Positions 16,628 through 26,509 of a stretch of DNA of 51,849 nt are shown piece by piece. The translations under genes were made by a program, and so were the position numbers. Numbering within the stretch: position 1 is the stretch's first letter; the number at the start of each line of letters is the position of its first letter. The notes under the pieces were generated by a model. That model was given only the letters and a program-made list of their open reading frames with translations. It was not told the origin of the DNA and did not search any database. Source of the stretch: Schleiferilactobacillus harbinensis DSM 16991 (GTDB lineage Bacteria; Bacillota; Bacilli; Lactobacillales; Lactobacillaceae); the NCBI RefSeq assembly GCF_000425885.1, contig NZ_AUEH01000020.1:1-51849 (forward strand), given 5' to 3'.

Positions 16628-17101
16628 TTATTTAACCGTCTGAATCGCGACGTCCATTTCACCACCGGGCGTCTTGATCGCCACATGATCGCCCTTATGG
16701 CGGCCAATCAGGGCCTTGGCGATCGGTGAGTCGTTGGAAATCTTACCAGCAAATGGATCTGCTTCGGCTGCGCCGACGATTTGGTAAGTTTCCGGTTCAT
16801 CTTCCCCGTCTTCCAGGAAAGTGACTGTCTTACCGACAGATACCTCATTAGCATCCACGGAGTTGACGTCCACAACTTGGGCAAAGTGCAGCATTTCCTC
16901 GATTTGAGAAATGCGTGATTCAACAACACTTTGCTCGTCCTTCGCTGATTCATATTCCGAATTCTCGGATAAATCGCCGAAACCGCGGGCGACCTTGATG
17001 CGCTGGATAACTTCGGGCCGTTTGACAGTCTTCAATTGTTCCAATTCATCTTCCAGCTTTTTCTTACCCTCTGCTGTCATCGGGTATGTTTTATTTGCCA
17101 T
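16628..17101 (-). CDS. greA: Transcription elongation factor GreA
   Basis: GreA enters the secondary channel of RNA polymerase and stimulates cleavage of backtracked RNA. The 157-residue protein has the N-terminal coiled coil with [20 protein letters not shown], including the tip acidic pair, and the FKBP-like C-terminal domain ([21 protein letters not shown]). Own promoter (GAGACA-17-TATAAT, 17170-17198) and terminator, so it is a single-gene unit. Confidence 0.96.
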   Translation of the reverse strand: MANKTYPMTAEGKKKLEDELEQLKTVKRPEVIQRIKVARGFGDLSENSEYESAKDEQSVVESRISQIEEMLHFAQVVDVNSVDANEVSVGKTVTFLEDGEDEPETYQIVGAAEADPFAGKISNDSPIAKALIGRHKGDHVAIKTPGGEMDVAIQTVK

Positions 17102-17169
17102 GCCTTACACCTCTAAATAATTCGTTACTTGCTTCTTTTGATCGTTGAACTTTGACAGTCCAAGAGGAC

Positions 17170-17198
17170 ATTATACAGAATCTTAGCCAGATTGTCTC
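17170..17198 (-). promoter_or_regulatory. greA promoter
   Basis: On the minus strand GAGACA (17193-17198) and TATAAT (17170-17175) are 17 bp apart. A perfect -10 with a fair -35. Confidence 0.6.
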
Positions 17199-17848
17199 GC
17201 AAAAATGTCACGAATTTTAGTGACTAGCAAATCGATCGCCACTTGATTCTGACCGCCCTCTGGAATGATGATGTCCGCATAACGTTTGGTCGGCTCAACA
17301 AATTGGTGATACATCGGCCGCACGGTGGCCAAATATTGATTGATAATATTATCCAGCGACCGGCCCCGTTCGTGCATGTCCCGCTTCATCCGGCGAATCA
17401 ACCGAATGTCGTCGTCGGTGTCCACATAAACTTTGATGTCCATTAAATCCCGCAAGCGCGGATCGTAAAGGATCAAAATCCCCTCCAGGATAATCACGTC
17501 TTTGGGTTCCTGACGGACGACTTGCTTAGACCGGTTATGATCTTTGTAATCGTATACTGGTTTCTCGATTGGCTCGTACCGCAACAACTGTTTGATCTGG
17601 TCGATCAGCAAGTCGGTATCGAAAGCCAACGGATGATCGTAATTAATTTTCTTCCGTTCTGAGAATGGTGCGGCGGATGCCTTGTAGTAGGAATCCTCCT
17701 GCAGCATCAATAACGAATGGCCGGCGAACTCATCAAAGATAGCCCGACTAACCGTGGTTTTGCCGCTGCCGGAACCGCCGGTCACACCGATCACGATGGG
17801 TCGTTTCTTACCGGCGGTGCCGTGTTCACTGCCTAAATCAATCATCAT
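17183..17848 (-). CDS. udk: Uridine kinase
   Basis: Udk phosphorylates uridine and cytidine in pyrimidine salvage. 221 residues with P-loop [14 protein letters not shown], substrate segment NYDHPLAFD, the [11 protein letters not shown] motif and the lid [13 protein letters not shown]. Its ATG overlaps the mltG stop by 1 bp (TAATG), so the two are coupled; the same mltG-udk-greA order is common in lactobacilli. Confidence 0.95.
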   Translation of the reverse strand: MMIDLGSEHGTAGKKRPIVIGVTGGSGSGKTTVSRAIFDEFAGHSLLMLQEDSYYKASAAPFSERKKINYDHPLAFDTDLLIDQIKQLLRYEPIEKPVYDYKDHNRSKQVVRQEPKDVIILEGILILYDPRLRDLMDIKVYVDTDDDIRLIRRMKRDMHERGRSLDNIINQYLATVRPMYHQFVEPTKRYADIIIPEGGQNQVAIDLLVTKIRDIFARQSG

Positions 17849-19044
17849 TACTGCCCCAAATCCTGTGTTGTACTTGTGTGCTGTTCATACGTCTGGGAAT
17901 AGTAAATCTTCCCGGTTTTCAGATCTGCCTGGAAGTACAAATAGTTTTGATCCCGATCCTTCGGCGCCAAAACCGCTTGGACGGCATTCAAACTGGGGTT
18001 GTTGAATGGCCCGGGCCCGTAACCTTTATTGATATACAAGTTGTAGGGTGAATCCACACTGGTATCTTTGTTCGTCAAGTGTGTCTTATGCACATTCAAC
18101 GCATACATCACGGAGATATCAGACTGCAATGGCATATTCACCGCTAACCGGTTGAAGAAGACGCCCGCGATCTTTTGCCGGTCCTCGGTCTTGACCCCCT
18201 CCCGCTCTACCAATGAAGCCAGAGTGAGTGTCTGTTGGACAGTCAGATTCTTGGCGGCAATTGATTTGTAAAGCGGGGAAAGTTCCTCTTGGGACTTGTG
18301 GACCATCATCGTCACGAAATCCTTCAGACTGGTGTCTTTATAGATGTCGTAGGTCGCAGGCGCTAAATACCCCTCTAAATGATAGCGGACATTCTTAGCA
18401 GTCTGGGCTGAACTCAAGAGTTTTGGATACTTCTTGTACAGCGTGTTCAGGAACGTGTCATCCTTCATCAGTTTGAGGAAGGACGCTTTATCCCACTTCT
18501 TGTTTTTCTTCGTTTGACTGGCCAGGGAATCGGCGATGTCTTCCACCGTCACCCCTTCTTTGACCAAGATCCGGCCGATCCGGTCCTTGGGTTCCGCAGC
18601 CAAGCCCTCTTTCTGCAATTGGGCAACGACTTGGTCCAAGGTCATAGATGGTTTGAAGGAATGCCAGCCGGCAGTGAAGTCCGCGTAGTTATGGGTCTTC
18701 ACGTAATAATTGAACACCGTGGCACTGCGGATCACTTTGTGCTTCTCCAATTGAACGGCAATTTCCTTGTTGGACGAACCAATGGGAATCTTCACCGCCA
18801 CTGTCTTCGTGTCCGCCGTATTATACGGCTGCAAGCTGGTATGCACATAACGATAGCCCAAAATACCGATAGCGACTGCTAAAACGGCCAGGATACTGAC
18901 GATCCAGACCACGATCTTATTGGCCACGCGTTGTTCCTGCTGGCGATTGGTTTCCCGTTGACTTGCTTGTTCAGCCGCGTCTAACGGGGCCGGCGACCCT
19001 TCTTTGCCCGCATCGTGTTTCTTGGGCGTTTGCTCTGACTTCAA
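17848..19044 (-). CDS. mltG: Endolytic murein transglycosylase MltG
   Basis: A 398-residue YceG-family enzyme that cuts nascent glycan strands at the membrane. It has a charged cytoplasmic tail of about 45 residues, one transmembrane helix ([19 protein letters not shown]), a LysM-like region (about 80-190) and the catalytic domain with Glu in LASLVEREG and the conserved [14 protein letters not shown]. The start is TTG 19044 after AGGGGG. It links to peptidoglycan elongation with the PBP at 7281. Confidence 0.93.
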   Translation of the reverse strand: MKSEQTPKKHDAGKEGSPAPLDAAEQASQRETNRQQEQRVANKIVVWIVSILAVLAVAIGILGYRYVHTSLQPYNTADTKTVAVKIPIGSSNKEIAVQLEKHKVIRSATVFNYYVKTHNYADFTAGWHSFKPSMTLDQVVAQLQKEGLAAEPKDRIGRILVKEGVTVEDIADSLASQTKKNKKWDKASFLKLMKDDTFLNTLYKKYPKLLSSAQTAKNVRYHLEGYLAPATYDIYKDTSLKDFVTMMVHKSQEELSPLYKSIAAKNLTVQQTLTLASLVEREGVKTEDRQKIAGVFFNRLAVNMPLQSDISVMYALNVHKTHLTNKDTSVDSPYNLYINKGYGPGPFNNPSLNAVQAVLAPKDRDQNYLYFQADLKTGKIYYSQTYEQHTSTTQDLGQ

Positions 19045-19113
19045 CTGCGGTGGACCCCCTACCTAATCTCGATAATCACTGTAAGCCATTATACAAAACC
19101 AACGGCCGCTTGG

Positions 19114-21528
19114 CTACCGGATCTCAGCATGCAAGTCGCTCACCAGCGCATCGCTGACCTGTTTGAAGGCGGCGTTGACCTGTTCTTCCTTCAATGTATC
19201 TTCTGGGTTACGGAATGTTAACGTATAAGCCAGCGACTGGGTCCCAGCGGGCAGCTTGTCGCCCTTGTAGACGTCAAACAGTTGGACATCCTCTAAGAAC
19301 GCGCCCGCTTGGTCGTGGATGATGGCCAGTACTTGAGCGTTGGTCACATCCTCCGGCAATTGCAAGGCAATATCCCGGGTCACAGCTGGATATTTCGGTG
19401 CCGGTACCGCCTGCAGCGGCGTCTTCGCCGCATTCAGCAGCAGATCCAGATTCAGTTGGAAAATGAAAGTATCCGCCGCATGGATAGCAGCCGTCTGGGC
19501 GGGGTGCACTTCCCCGACGAAACCCAGCAGAGCATCGCCTAAGAAAATGTCTGCCGTGCGCCCCGGGTGCATCTCCGGATGGCGATCCGTGGCCACGTAC
19601 CGCACTGCAGCACTCAACCGCAACGGCGCCAGCAGCTCATCGACCATCCCTTTGACTAAATAGAAGTCAGCGGGTTGGGTGGCGGTATCCCAAGCACGGC
19701 TCTGCCAATCGCCAGATACGAGCCCAGCCAAGTACTCCACTTCATTAGGCCGGACTGTGGCGGCATCGTCCTTCAAGAAGACCCGCCCTTGCTCGAACAG
19801 CGCGACATTTTTCACGCTGTGGGCAATGTTGTACGCCAGATCATCCATTAAGCCAGGAATCAAGCTTTGGCGCAGGGCCACGTGATCTTTAGTCATCGGC
19901 CAATCAATCCGAGTCGGAACGCTATTGGTCTGGATATATTGCGTGACTTCATGCTCATTGACCAACGCATAACTGATGGCTTGGTTCAAGCCGGCCGCCA
20001 GCAAGGTCCGCTTGCTGTAACGGATCAACTGCTGAATGGGGGTGAACTTAGCGACAGTGGTCGTTGCTTCTGGCAAATTGCTGGGCAAGTTGTCATAGCC
20101 GTAAAGCCGGGCGACTTCTTCAATCAAGTCGGCCTCAATACTGATATCCCAGCGGCGAGGCGGTACACTGACGGTGAATAAACCATCTGCTTCCTGAACA
20201 TCGAAGCCCAGCCGATCGAAGATGTCTCTCACCATATCCACGGACAGTTGCGTCCCCAGCACATGGTTGATGCGATCAATTGAAATATCTACGATAACGG
20301 GCAATACTTGCATGGCGGTAGGTGACAAAATTCCTTTTGCCGTCTTGGCGTCTGCAATTTCCTCTGCCAATTGGGCGGCATGCGTTAGTGCTGGCAAAAC
20401 ATCCGCATGATTCGTGCCTTTTTCAAACCGGCTGGACGCCTCGGACCGCAGGTTATACCGTTGGGCCGTCTTGCGAATCGGCGTCGGCGGGAAAACAGCG
20501 GCTTCGAAGACCACCGTATGGGTGCCTTCAGTGACTTCTGTGCTCAATCCGCCCATGACTCCCGCCAGGGCGATGGGGGTTTCCCCGTCCGTGATCACGA
20601 TATCATCCGGTACCAAGTCGTGGTCATTGCCGTCCAAAGTTGTCAGCTGTTCACCCTGCCGAGCATGGCGAACGACAATTTCTTTGCGGGCCAGCTTATC
20701 ATAGTCAAAGGCATGCAGCGGCTGGCCGTATTCCAGCATCACGTAGTTAGTGATATCCACGATGTTGTTGATCGGCCGAATACCGGCATTCCATAACCGA
20801 ACCTGCAGCCATTGGGGACTTTCCTTGACCTGGACGTTTTGGACGAGGCGCAAATGATAACTCGGCGCGTCCGCTTGGTCCGGCACCGCTGCTTTGAGCA
20901 GCGTGGTGATCTCATCACCATTTTCGACCGCATGCGGTTCCTTGAAATGCGGTTTCTCGTTGAGCATGGCCCCAATTTCCCAGGCAGACCCATGCATGCC
21001 TAAAGTATCGGCGCGGTTGGGCGTGATATCCAGATTCAAGACAGGATCATCCATCCCCAGCAGCGGAAAGACGGATTCCCCCGGCGTGTGGGGCTCATTG
21101 AAGACATAAATCCCATTGGCGTAAGCCTTGGGGACAACTGCTTCTGGGAAGCCGATTTCCTGCAAGGCGCAGATCATCCCCATGGAGACTTCGCCGCGCA
21201 TCTTACTCTTCTTGATCTTCGTGTGGCCGGCGATCCAGGAACCCGGCAGGGCCACGATGACATATTGCCCAGCGGCCACATTAGGCGCGCCGCAGACGAT
21301 TTGATAGGGTTCCGTATCGCCCACATCCACCTGACAAATATGCAGGTGGTCGGAATTCGGGTGCGGGACACTTTCTAAGACGTGGCCCACCACGATTTTT
21401 TTCATGCCCTTTTCGCGCAGGAAAACTTCTTCCGTTTCGATCCCTGTCCGGGAGATTTGGTCGGCCAATTTGATGGGATCTTCAGTAACCGGCAGATAAT
21501 CATTTAACCATTTGTAAGAAACTAGCAC
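19114..21528 (-). CDS. pheT: Phenylalanine-tRNA ligase beta subunit
   Basis: 804 residues. Order of parts: N-terminal tRNA-binding EMAP-like domain (about 40-150), B3/B4 editing domain with the NRADTLGMHG segment, B5 domain, catalytic-like core and the C-terminal anticodon-binding FDX-ACB domain (YPAVTRDIALQLP). Forms the alpha2-beta2 enzyme with PheS, 3 bp downstream of pheS. Controlled by the T-box leader in front of pheS. Confidence 0.96.
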   Translation of the reverse strand: MLVSYKWLNDYLPVTEDPIKLADQISRTGIETEEVFLREKGMKKIVVGHVLESVPHPNSDHLHICQVDVGDTEPYQIVCGAPNVAAGQYVIVALPGSWIAGHTKIKKSKMRGEVSMGMICALQEIGFPEAVVPKAYANGIYVFNEPHTPGESVFPLLGMDDPVLNLDITPNRADTLGMHGSAWEIGAMLNEKPHFKEPHAVENGDEITTLLKAAVPDQADAPSYHLRLVQNVQVKESPQWLQVRLWNAGIRPINNIVDITNYVMLEYGQPLHAFDYDKLARKEIVVRHARQGEQLTTLDGNDHDLVPDDIVITDGETPIALAGVMGGLSTEVTEGTHTVVFEAAVFPPTPIRKTAQRYNLRSEASSRFEKGTNHADVLPALTHAAQLAEEIADAKTAKGILSPTAMQVLPVIVDISIDRINHVLGTQLSVDMVRDIFDRLGFDVQEADGLFTVSVPPRRWDISIEADLIEEVARLYGYDNLPSNLPEATTTVAKFTPIQQLIRYSKRTLLAAGLNQAISYALVNEHEVTQYIQTNSVPTRIDWPMTKDHVALRQSLIPGLMDDLAYNIAHSVKNVALFEQGRVFLKDDAATVRPNEVEYLAGLVSGDWQSRAWDTATQPADFYLVKGMVDELLAPLRLSAAVRYVATDRHPEMHPGRTADIFLGDALLGFVGEVHPAQTAAIHAADTFIFQLNLDLLLNAAKTPLQAVPAPKYPAVTRDIALQLPEDVTNAQVLAIIHDQAGAFLEDVQLFDVYKGDKLPAGTQSLAYTLTFRNPEDTLKEEQVNAAFKQVSDALVSDLHAEIR

Positions 21529-21531
21529 GTT

Positions 21532-22578
21532 TTAGTCCTCCTGCTCGAATTGTGTTAAGAACCGCTGATCATTAAGGTAGAAATTCCGGATGTCTTCAAT
21601 GCCGTATTTCAGCATCGCGAACCGGTCTGGGCCTAAGCCGAAGGCGAAGCCGCCGTAAACATCAGCGTCCACCCCGGCACTCTTCAAGACATTCGGGTGA
21701 ACCATGCCGGCGCCCAGCACTTCGACCCAGCCGTTGTCCTTGCTGGTGACGTCATCGCTGCCCGCCGTCTGCCCCCAGGAAACATCGATCTCCACGGAGG
21801 GTTCGGTGAACGGGAAATAGCTGGGACGCAGCCGAATCTTGCGGTCCGCCCCAAAGATGTGCTTGGCCAAGACTTCCAGCGTTCCCTTTAAGTCGGCCAT
21901 GGTGATATGTTTGTCGATGACCAAGCCTTCCACTTGGTGGAACTGGTGGGAATGGGTGGCATCGTCAGTATCCCGCCGATAAACCCGGCCCGGGGAGATC
22001 ATCTTCAACGGTCCTTTAGAAAAGTCGTGCTTCTCCAGCGTTCGCGCCTGCACTGGACTGGTTTGCGAACGCAGCAGCACATCCGGCGTGATATAGAACG
22101 TATCCTGCATATCCCGGGCCGGGTGGTCCTTGGGGACATTCAGCATTTCAAAATTGTAGTGTTCGGTCTCGACTTCCGGACCGTCAACGACTTGATAGCC
22201 CATTCCCATGAAGAGCTGTTCCACTTCGTCCATCACCTGATCCAGGACATGTTCTGTACCCCGGTGAATGGGTCGGCCGGGCAAGGTCACGTCAATGGTC
22301 TCTTTCGCCAGCTTGGCCTGCAGCGCCGCGGCCGCTAACGCCGCATGGCGGTCTTCAATGGCCGCGGTCAGCGCGTCCCGCACGGTGTTGGCAAAACTGC
22401 CCACCTTGGGCCGTTCTTCGGGGGTCAAGTCTTTCATCCCCCGCAGAACGCCCGTGAGCGCGCCTTTCTTCCCTAATACCTGGACCCGAATATCGTTCAA
22501 GCCACTCAAGTCCTGAACAGCAGCAATCTGGGCCAAGGTATCTGTCTGGATCTTGGTCAATTCATCTTGTAAAGCCAT
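21532..22578 (-). CDS. pheS: Phenylalanine-tRNA ligase alpha subunit
   Basis: 348 residues: N-terminal coiled coil for tRNA (first 90), then the class II catalytic core with motif 2 ([25 protein letters not shown]) and motif 3 ([17 protein letters not shown]). Start ATG 22578 follows GAGGTAG. First gene of pheST behind a T-box riboswitch. Confidence 0.96.
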   Translation of the reverse strand: MALQDELTKIQTDTLAQIAAVQDLSGLNDIRVQVLGKKGALTGVLRGMKDLTPEERPKVGSFANTVRDALTAAIEDRHAALAAAALQAKLAKETIDVTLPGRPIHRGTEHVLDQVMDEVEQLFMGMGYQVVDGPEVETEHYNFEMLNVPKDHPARDMQDTFYITPDVLLRSQTSPVQARTLEKHDFSKGPLKMISPGRVYRRDTDDATHSHQFHQVEGLVIDKHITMADLKGTLEVLAKHIFGADRKIRLRPSYFPFTEPSVEIDVSWGQTAGSDDVTSKDNGWVEVLGAGMVHPNVLKSAGVDADVYGGFAFGLGPDRFAMLKYGIEDIRNFYLNDQRFLTQFEQED

Positions 22579-22604
22579 GTGTCTACCTCGCTTTATTGAT
22601 TGAG

Positions 22605-22858
22605 CGGCACAAAAAAAGGACCTCATCCTCAAGGGACGAGATCCGCGGTACCACCCTAATTTTATTTAGCCAATACTAAATAACACTTGATCTGGATAAC
22701 GGTCATAGACCGGACACCGTTACTGGGTTGACTAACTCACCGTTTCGCAGTGCCGACTCCGAAGGGAAAAGGCCGAATCGTTGGCAGCCTTACAGCAAGC
22801 GGCCGCCTCTCTGGGCTGATTCGACACTTGGTCTTCATCAAGGTCGTTTCTTTATCTA
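22605..22858 (-). ncRNA. T-box riboswitch (Phe) in the pheST leader
   Basis: The hallmark T-box sequence GGGTGGTACCGCGG lies at 22643-22656 on the minus strand, followed by the terminator arm (GGATCTCGTCC, 5-nt loop, GGATGAGGTCC, seven T; 22613-22644) that competes with the antiterminator. Upstream is a long Stem I region (about 22740-22858) containing TTC triplets, consistent with a Phe specifier, though I did not fold it to place the specifier loop. Uncharged tRNA-Phe would turn on pheST. Confidence 0.93.
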
Positions 22859-22864
22859 TGCTTC

Positions 22865-22893
22865 ATCATAGAGAGCTTTTGCAGAAAATGCAA
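22865..22893 (-). promoter_or_regulatory. pheST promoter
   Basis: On the minus strand TTGCAT (22888-22893) and TATGAT (22865-22870) are 17 bp apart, placing the start near 22858, just ahead of the T-box leader. Confidence 0.78.
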
Positions 22894-22897
22894 GGGA

Positions 22898-23260
22898 CTA
22901 TTGGCATTCTTCCGGTGTGATCCATTGGTCCGCCCATTCGTGGATGGCCCCCATCACCGGCTGCAGGGAAGCCCCGCGGTCAGTCAACCGGTATTCGATC
23001 AACGCGGAATGGGGATACGTGACCCGTTCCACGAAGCCCTCGGTTTCCAATTCTCGCAGCCGCTCGACCAAGACCCGGTCAGAGCAAGTCGGCACCATTG
23101 CCGCTAATTCTTTGAACCGTTGATTCCCGTTCTTGAGCAATGCCTCAATAATCAAGCCATTCCATTTTTTACCAAGAATACTGAAAATCTTGGCAAATTT
23201 AGGACACAAACCTGCGTCACTGCACGGTTCAACGGCCACGACCGTTTTTTCACTTTCCAT
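22898..23260 (-). CDS. HxlR-family transcriptional regulator
   Basis: 120 residues of winged helix-turn-helix: KFAKIFSILGKKWNGLIIEALL, then the recognition region and LETEGFVERVTY wing. HxlR proteins bind as dimers; many respond to aldehydes or electrophiles through an N-terminal cysteine, and here Cys13 and Cys19 (PCSDAGLC) are candidates. No obvious target gene lies beside it. RBS GGGGTGAC precedes the ATG. Confidence 0.88.
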   Translation of the reverse strand: MESEKTVVAVEPCSDAGLCPKFAKIFSILGKKWNGLIIEALLKNGNQRFKELAAMVPTCSDRVLVERLRELETEGFVERVTYPHSALIEYRLTDRGASLQPVMGAIHEWADQWITPEECQ

Positions 23261-23299
23261 ATTATGTCACCCCGTTTACTTACTAAGGGTAAGTATATA

Positions 23300-23343
23300 G
23301 AAAAAGCGCGCCAGATGCAAGGAAACATCTGGGCACGCTTTCC
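23300..23343 (-). terminator. Terminator after the HD-domain gene
   Basis: Minus-strand hairpin AAAGCGTGCCCAGATG / CATCTGGCGCGCTTT followed by T-rich sequence, directly after the HD gene stop and before hxlR. Confidence 0.75.
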
Positions 23344-23351
23344 TCTATCAA

Positions 23352-23852
23352 TTAAAAGGTCGAAATCAAGCGTTTCTTCAGTTCGCGCCATTGCCGCCGG
23401 GCAGTGGGCTTGCTGAATTCTTTGACCGCTGCGTAGTCGTCCACGAGGGAAACGACCCAGCTTTCTTTATAGCGCGGCAAAGCGGCCGTGGCACCGAACA
23501 TGTGCTTGAGGATGATATCCCGTTCCATATCAGACAACGGGGTGATCTTCTCAGCGTTGTGCACGGCGATGCGCGGATGGATATAGGCGTGGGTGCCTAA
23601 GTCAAATTTCGTATTGCGCCAGTCGTAATAGAACATATCGTGGAGCAGACCGGCGCGGGCCAGCGCCCGACAATTCAAATGTAATTTTTTACCCAACAAA
23701 TAACTATCATAGGAAACGGTGATCGAATGCTGCAAGCGATCTGTGTAGTGGTGCTGCGTATACTCAGCGAGTTTTTGGACTTGGGGGGTAGCCAGGAGAT
23801 CATCCACATAGCTGCGGTACTCTTCGTTTTCTTGCCAAGGAAGCTTAGACAA
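23352..23852 (-). CDS. HD-domain phosphohydrolase
   Basis: About 166 residues with the metal-binding HD motif visible as QHSITVSYDSYLL, GLLHDMFYYDW, HPRIAVHNAEKI and a late VDDYAAVKE Asp. Resembles the small stand-alone HD proteins next to trmH-like genes in lactobacilli; substrate unknown. I favour a TTG start at 23852 (MSKLPWQENEEY) with AGAGGAG 11 bp upstream; a longer in-frame start exists at 23888. Confidence 0.8.
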   Translation of the reverse strand: MSKLPWQENEEYRSYVDDLLATPQVQKLAEYTQHHYTDRLQHSITVSYDSYLLGKKLHLNCRALARAGLLHDMFYYDWRNTKFDLGTHAYIHPRIAVHNAEKITPLSDMERDIILKHMFGATAALPRYKESWVVSLVDDYAAVKEFSKPTARRQWRELKKRLISTF

Positions 23853-23909
23853 TATAACAGTCACTCCTCTAGAGTTTTTAATTCTCACCGAGCATTATAG
23901 CATGTTTCC

Positions 23910-23956
23910 AAAACAAAAGCGCCCCACCGGTGCGGTAATGGAACCGGTAACGCGCA
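23910..23956 (-). terminator. Terminator after the SpoU methyltransferase gene
   Basis: Minus-strand stem GCGC..ACCGGT / ACCGGT..GCGC followed by TTTTGTTTT, 16 bp past the stop. Confidence 0.7.
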
Positions 23957-23971
23957 AAACTTAATAATTCC

Positions 23972-24730
23972 TTAGGCAACGAAGTGGAACATCAGAATAC
24001 CAGCAGCGATGGCCGCATTCAGCGATTCGGCATGGCCCGGAATCGGAATGACTAAGTTGGCAGTCGTTTGACTGCTTAACGCCGGATCCATCCCGGCCCC
24101 CTCGTTCCCAATGATCAGGCCAAACGTTGCTGTTGGCTGGATCGTCCGGTAGTCAACGGCCGCATCATTGACCAATGTACCGTAAACCGGTGCCTGTTCA
24201 GCCTGCAATTGCTTGATCGCATCCGCCATGGGGGCTTGGACCAGCCGCAGATGGAATTGACTGCCCTGCATCGCCCGGACAACTTTGGGATTAAACGGCC
24301 ATGCCGTCCCGACCCCGATGATCACCCCAGCAAAGCCGGCTGCGTCGGCGGTTCGAATCATTGTGCCGACATTACCCGGATCCTGCACAGCATCTAAGAG
24401 CAACCAGCCGCCGGTCAATTGCGCGGGCAGGCTGACGTCGGGAATGGGAGCGATGGCAAACATCCCCTGATTAGTTTCAGTGGCGGCCAAGTGGTTGGCC
24501 ACCTGGTCGCTGATCATGATACTTTGATCATAGAACTGTTTCACAATGTGGTCATCTTGATGATTCTCGGTGATGAACAGCTGTTTCAATGCCACACCAG
24601 CTTTGACCGCTTCTTCAATTAAGTGCGGCCCTTCTAAAAAGTAGCTGCCGCTCTTGGTTTGGTATTTCTTGGTTTGCAGCTTAATGGCCGTTTTGATCTG
24701 GTCATTGTGGACGGATTCAATATATTCCAA
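23972..24730 (-). CDS. TrmH/SpoU family RNA 2'-O-methyltransferase
   Basis: 252 residues: N-terminal substrate-binding domain (YFLEGPHLIEEAVKAG) and the SPOUT knot domain with motif 1 DAVQDPGNVGTMIRTADAAG, motif 2 FGLIIGNEGAGMDP and motif 3 IPIPGHAESLNAAIAAGI. Methylates a ribose in rRNA or tRNA; the exact target is not deducible. TTG at 24730 (MEYIESVHND) fits family N-termini and has AGAGGA upstream. It diverges from acyP-yidC, a common lactobacillar arrangement. Confidence 0.9.
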   Translation of the reverse strand: MEYIESVHNDQIKTAIKLQTKKYQTKSGSYFLEGPHLIEEAVKAGVALKQLFITENHQDDHIVKQFYDQSIMISDQVANHLAATETNQGMFAIAPIPDVSLPAQLTGGWLLLDAVQDPGNVGTMIRTADAAGFAGVIIGVGTAWPFNPKVVRAMQGSQFHLRLVQAPMADAIKQLQAEQAPVYGTLVNDAAVDYRTIQPTATFGLIIGNEGAGMDPALSSQTTANLVIPIPGHAESLNAAIAAGILMFHFVA

Positions 24731-24831
24731 TACGATTCCTCTTCTCTTGAGTCTATTCCCCATTATGCAACCGGGCGGCGGCATAGTAAAATGGGAATGT
24801 ACAGCATTGTTAAATTTTGGAGGGTGACTTT

Positions 24832-25107
24832 ATGCGCGCAGTCAGTTTACATGTTTTCGGTCGGGTCCAAGGCGTCGGTTTCCGCTGGTTAACCAAGATG
24901 GTGGCGGATCAGCTCGGCGTCACCGGTTTCGTGAAAAATGAATTCGACGGGTCCGTCTACATCGAAGCCGCTGGCGAAGAGGAACCATTAGATAAATTTA
25001 TTGGGGCGATCAAGGCCTCTCCCACCCCCAGCGGCAAAGTGGACCGGGTGGACGAAAAAGAGCTCTCTCCCCTGCCCAGTTACCGCGGTTTCAAAGTTAC
25101 TGGCTGA
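24832..25107 (+). CDS. acyP: Acylphosphatase
   Basis: A 91-residue enzyme that hydrolyses acyl phosphates. The active-site loop GRVQGVGFRW (with the phosphate-binding Arg) and the catalytic Asn in GFVKNEFDGSVYIEAAG are present. TTGGAGG sets the ATG at 24832. Stands 85 bp before yidC in the same direction. Confidence 0.95.
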   Translation: MRAVSLHVFGRVQGVGFRWLTKMVADQLGVTGFVKNEFDGSVYIEAAGEEEPLDKFIGAIKASPTPSGKVDRVDEKELSPLPSYRGFKVTG

Positions 25108-25192
25108 TTTTCCGGCCTTTGGTCGTATTGCCAATGCCTTGCGTTTACTTTAAGATTAGGGCTATTGACTAAAAGAGAACGGAAGGTATGTT

Positions 25193-26176
25193 GTGTTGAA
25201 AAAGAAATACATGCGTTATGCCCTGATCCTGGCCAGCTTGGCCGTGCTTCTGGTCGTTCTGGGCGGCTGTGCCCCGCAGAACATGACGACTATGAAACCG
25301 CCCACCAGCGGACCAATGGGCTGGACTTATCAATACTTAGCGATTCCGCTGCGCCACTTCATGGCCTGGTGCGCTAAAATGATCAGCGGCCCCAACGCCT
25401 ATGGCTGGGGCATCCTGATTTTGACCGTGATCATTCGTTTGATCATTATGCCGCTAATGCTCCATCAGCAAAGCAAGACGACCTATCAGCAGGAAAAAAT
25501 GGCCGCTATTCAGCCTCAACTGCAATTACTGCAGAAGTTCCAGAAGCGGGATGACCTGACTATGGAACAGAAACAGCAGTTATCCGTAAAGCAAATGGAA
25601 TTGTTCAAGAAAAACAATGTTTCCATGCTGGGCGGCATCGGCTGTTTACCCATGCTGATTCAGCTGCCGATTCTGTGGGCGTTGTATCAATCTATTCAAT
25701 TCACTCCGCAAATTGCCCAAGCCACTTTCTTTGGGATCAACCTGGGCCAGCGTAACTATCTCATCGCCATTTTGGCGACGATCGTCGCCGCTGCCCAATC
25801 TGGCATGATGCTGATCGGCGTGCCGGAAGCCCAGAAGAAAACCATGATGACTACTCTGTTTCTGGCGCCTTTGATGACCATCATGTTCACCCTCTTCCTG
25901 CCAGCAGGTTTGGGTCTTTACATGTTAGCCACCAACCTGGTCATGGTCTTCCAGCAAGCAATCACCACCTGGATCATCCAACCGCGCATGAAAGCCCGCG
26001 CTGCTCGGGAGTTGAAAGAAAGCCCAGTCGTGCAGGTCGTGACGGAGGATATGTTCGGTACCCCCGCCGCTTCAACGGAAGCCGGCGGTGCCGCCGCCGA
26101 TCCCGCCCTCACTGCGATCCACGAACGCAACCGGGAACGCAATGCTGGGAAACAGCAACGGCCGCGTAATTCTTAA
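25193..26176 (+). CDS. yidC: Membrane protein insertase YidC2 (OxaA2 lipoprotein)
   Basis: 327 residues with an N-terminal lipoprotein signal (hydrophobic run then lipobox LGGC at about 24-27), five transmembrane helices of the YidC/Oxa1 core, and a basic C-terminal tail (RERNAGKQQRPRNS) expected to bind the ribosome. Inserts membrane proteins with or without SecYEG. Starts at GTG 25193 or TTG 25196 after GGAAGG. Partners acyP in an operon. Confidence 0.93.
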   Translation: MLKKKYMRYALILASLAVLLVVLGGCAPQNMTTMKPPTSGPMGWTYQYLAIPLRHFMAWCAKMISGPNAYGWGILILTVIIRLIIMPLMLHQQSKTTYQQEKMAAIQPQLQLLQKFQKRDDLTMEQKQQLSVKQMELFKKNNVSMLGGIGCLPMLIQLPILWALYQSIQFTPQIAQATFFGINLGQRNYLIAILATIVAAAQSGMMLIGVPEAQKKTMMTTLFLAPLMTIMFTLFLPAGLGLYMLATNLVMVFQQAITTWIIQPRMKARAARELKESPVVQVVTEDMFGTPAASTEAGGAAADPALTAIHERNRERNAGKQQRPRNS

Positions 26177-26197
26177 TTAATCTCATACGCACCAAAC

Positions 26198-26233
26198 GGA
26201 ACTCGTCATCTAATCCGATGGCGAGTTTTTTGT
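26198..26233 (+). terminator. yidC terminator
   Basis: AACTCGTCATC-N6-GATGGCGAGTT followed by TTTTTTG. Confidence 0.88.
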
Positions 26234-26284
26234 TTGTCAAAAATTGCCAACCAAGTAAACGCGTCCTTATATTTCTGACGATCT

Positions 26285-26456
26285 AGTGCCAAGTGCGTAG
26301 CAAGCGGAGGCAAAATGGGCTCAGTGGTGTAACCACACGGCGGCTTGCCGCCGATGTGGTTAGGCGACTTTGAGACCGCGGTTTTTGCGGGCTCAAAGCG
26401 CCGTCACCACGTTCCAGCCCAATTTTGCCGGAGCTTGCGAAGCACTTGGCACGGCA
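26285..26456 (+). repeat. Structured intergenic repeat, copy B (172 bp)
   Basis: Starts AGTGCCAAGTGCG and ends GCACTTGGCACGGCA. Inner arms 26311-26321 and 26416-26427 pair (CAAAATGGGCT with AGCCCAATTTTG, one bulge). Next inward GTGGTG pairs with CACCAC, then AACCAC...GTGGTT caps a GGCGGC/GCCGCC hairpin, then GGCGACTTTGAG...CTCAAAGCGCC. The shortest full copy: it lacks the third hairpin (GCTAGCTACGCC...) seen in A and C. Lies between convergent yidC and arlS. Confidence 0.88.
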
Positions 26457-26470
26457 GGCAAAGCACAAAC

Positions 26471-26505
26471 AAACAGCCTCACCGACAAGTCCCGGTAAGG
26501 CTGTT
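26471..26505 (-). terminator. arlRS terminator
   Basis: Minus-strand AACAGCCTTACCGG / CCGTGAGGCTGTT-type stem (as AACAGCCTTACC with GGTGAGGCTGTT) followed by TGTTTGTTTG, just past arlS. Confidence 0.8.
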
Positions 26506-26509
26506 CCTG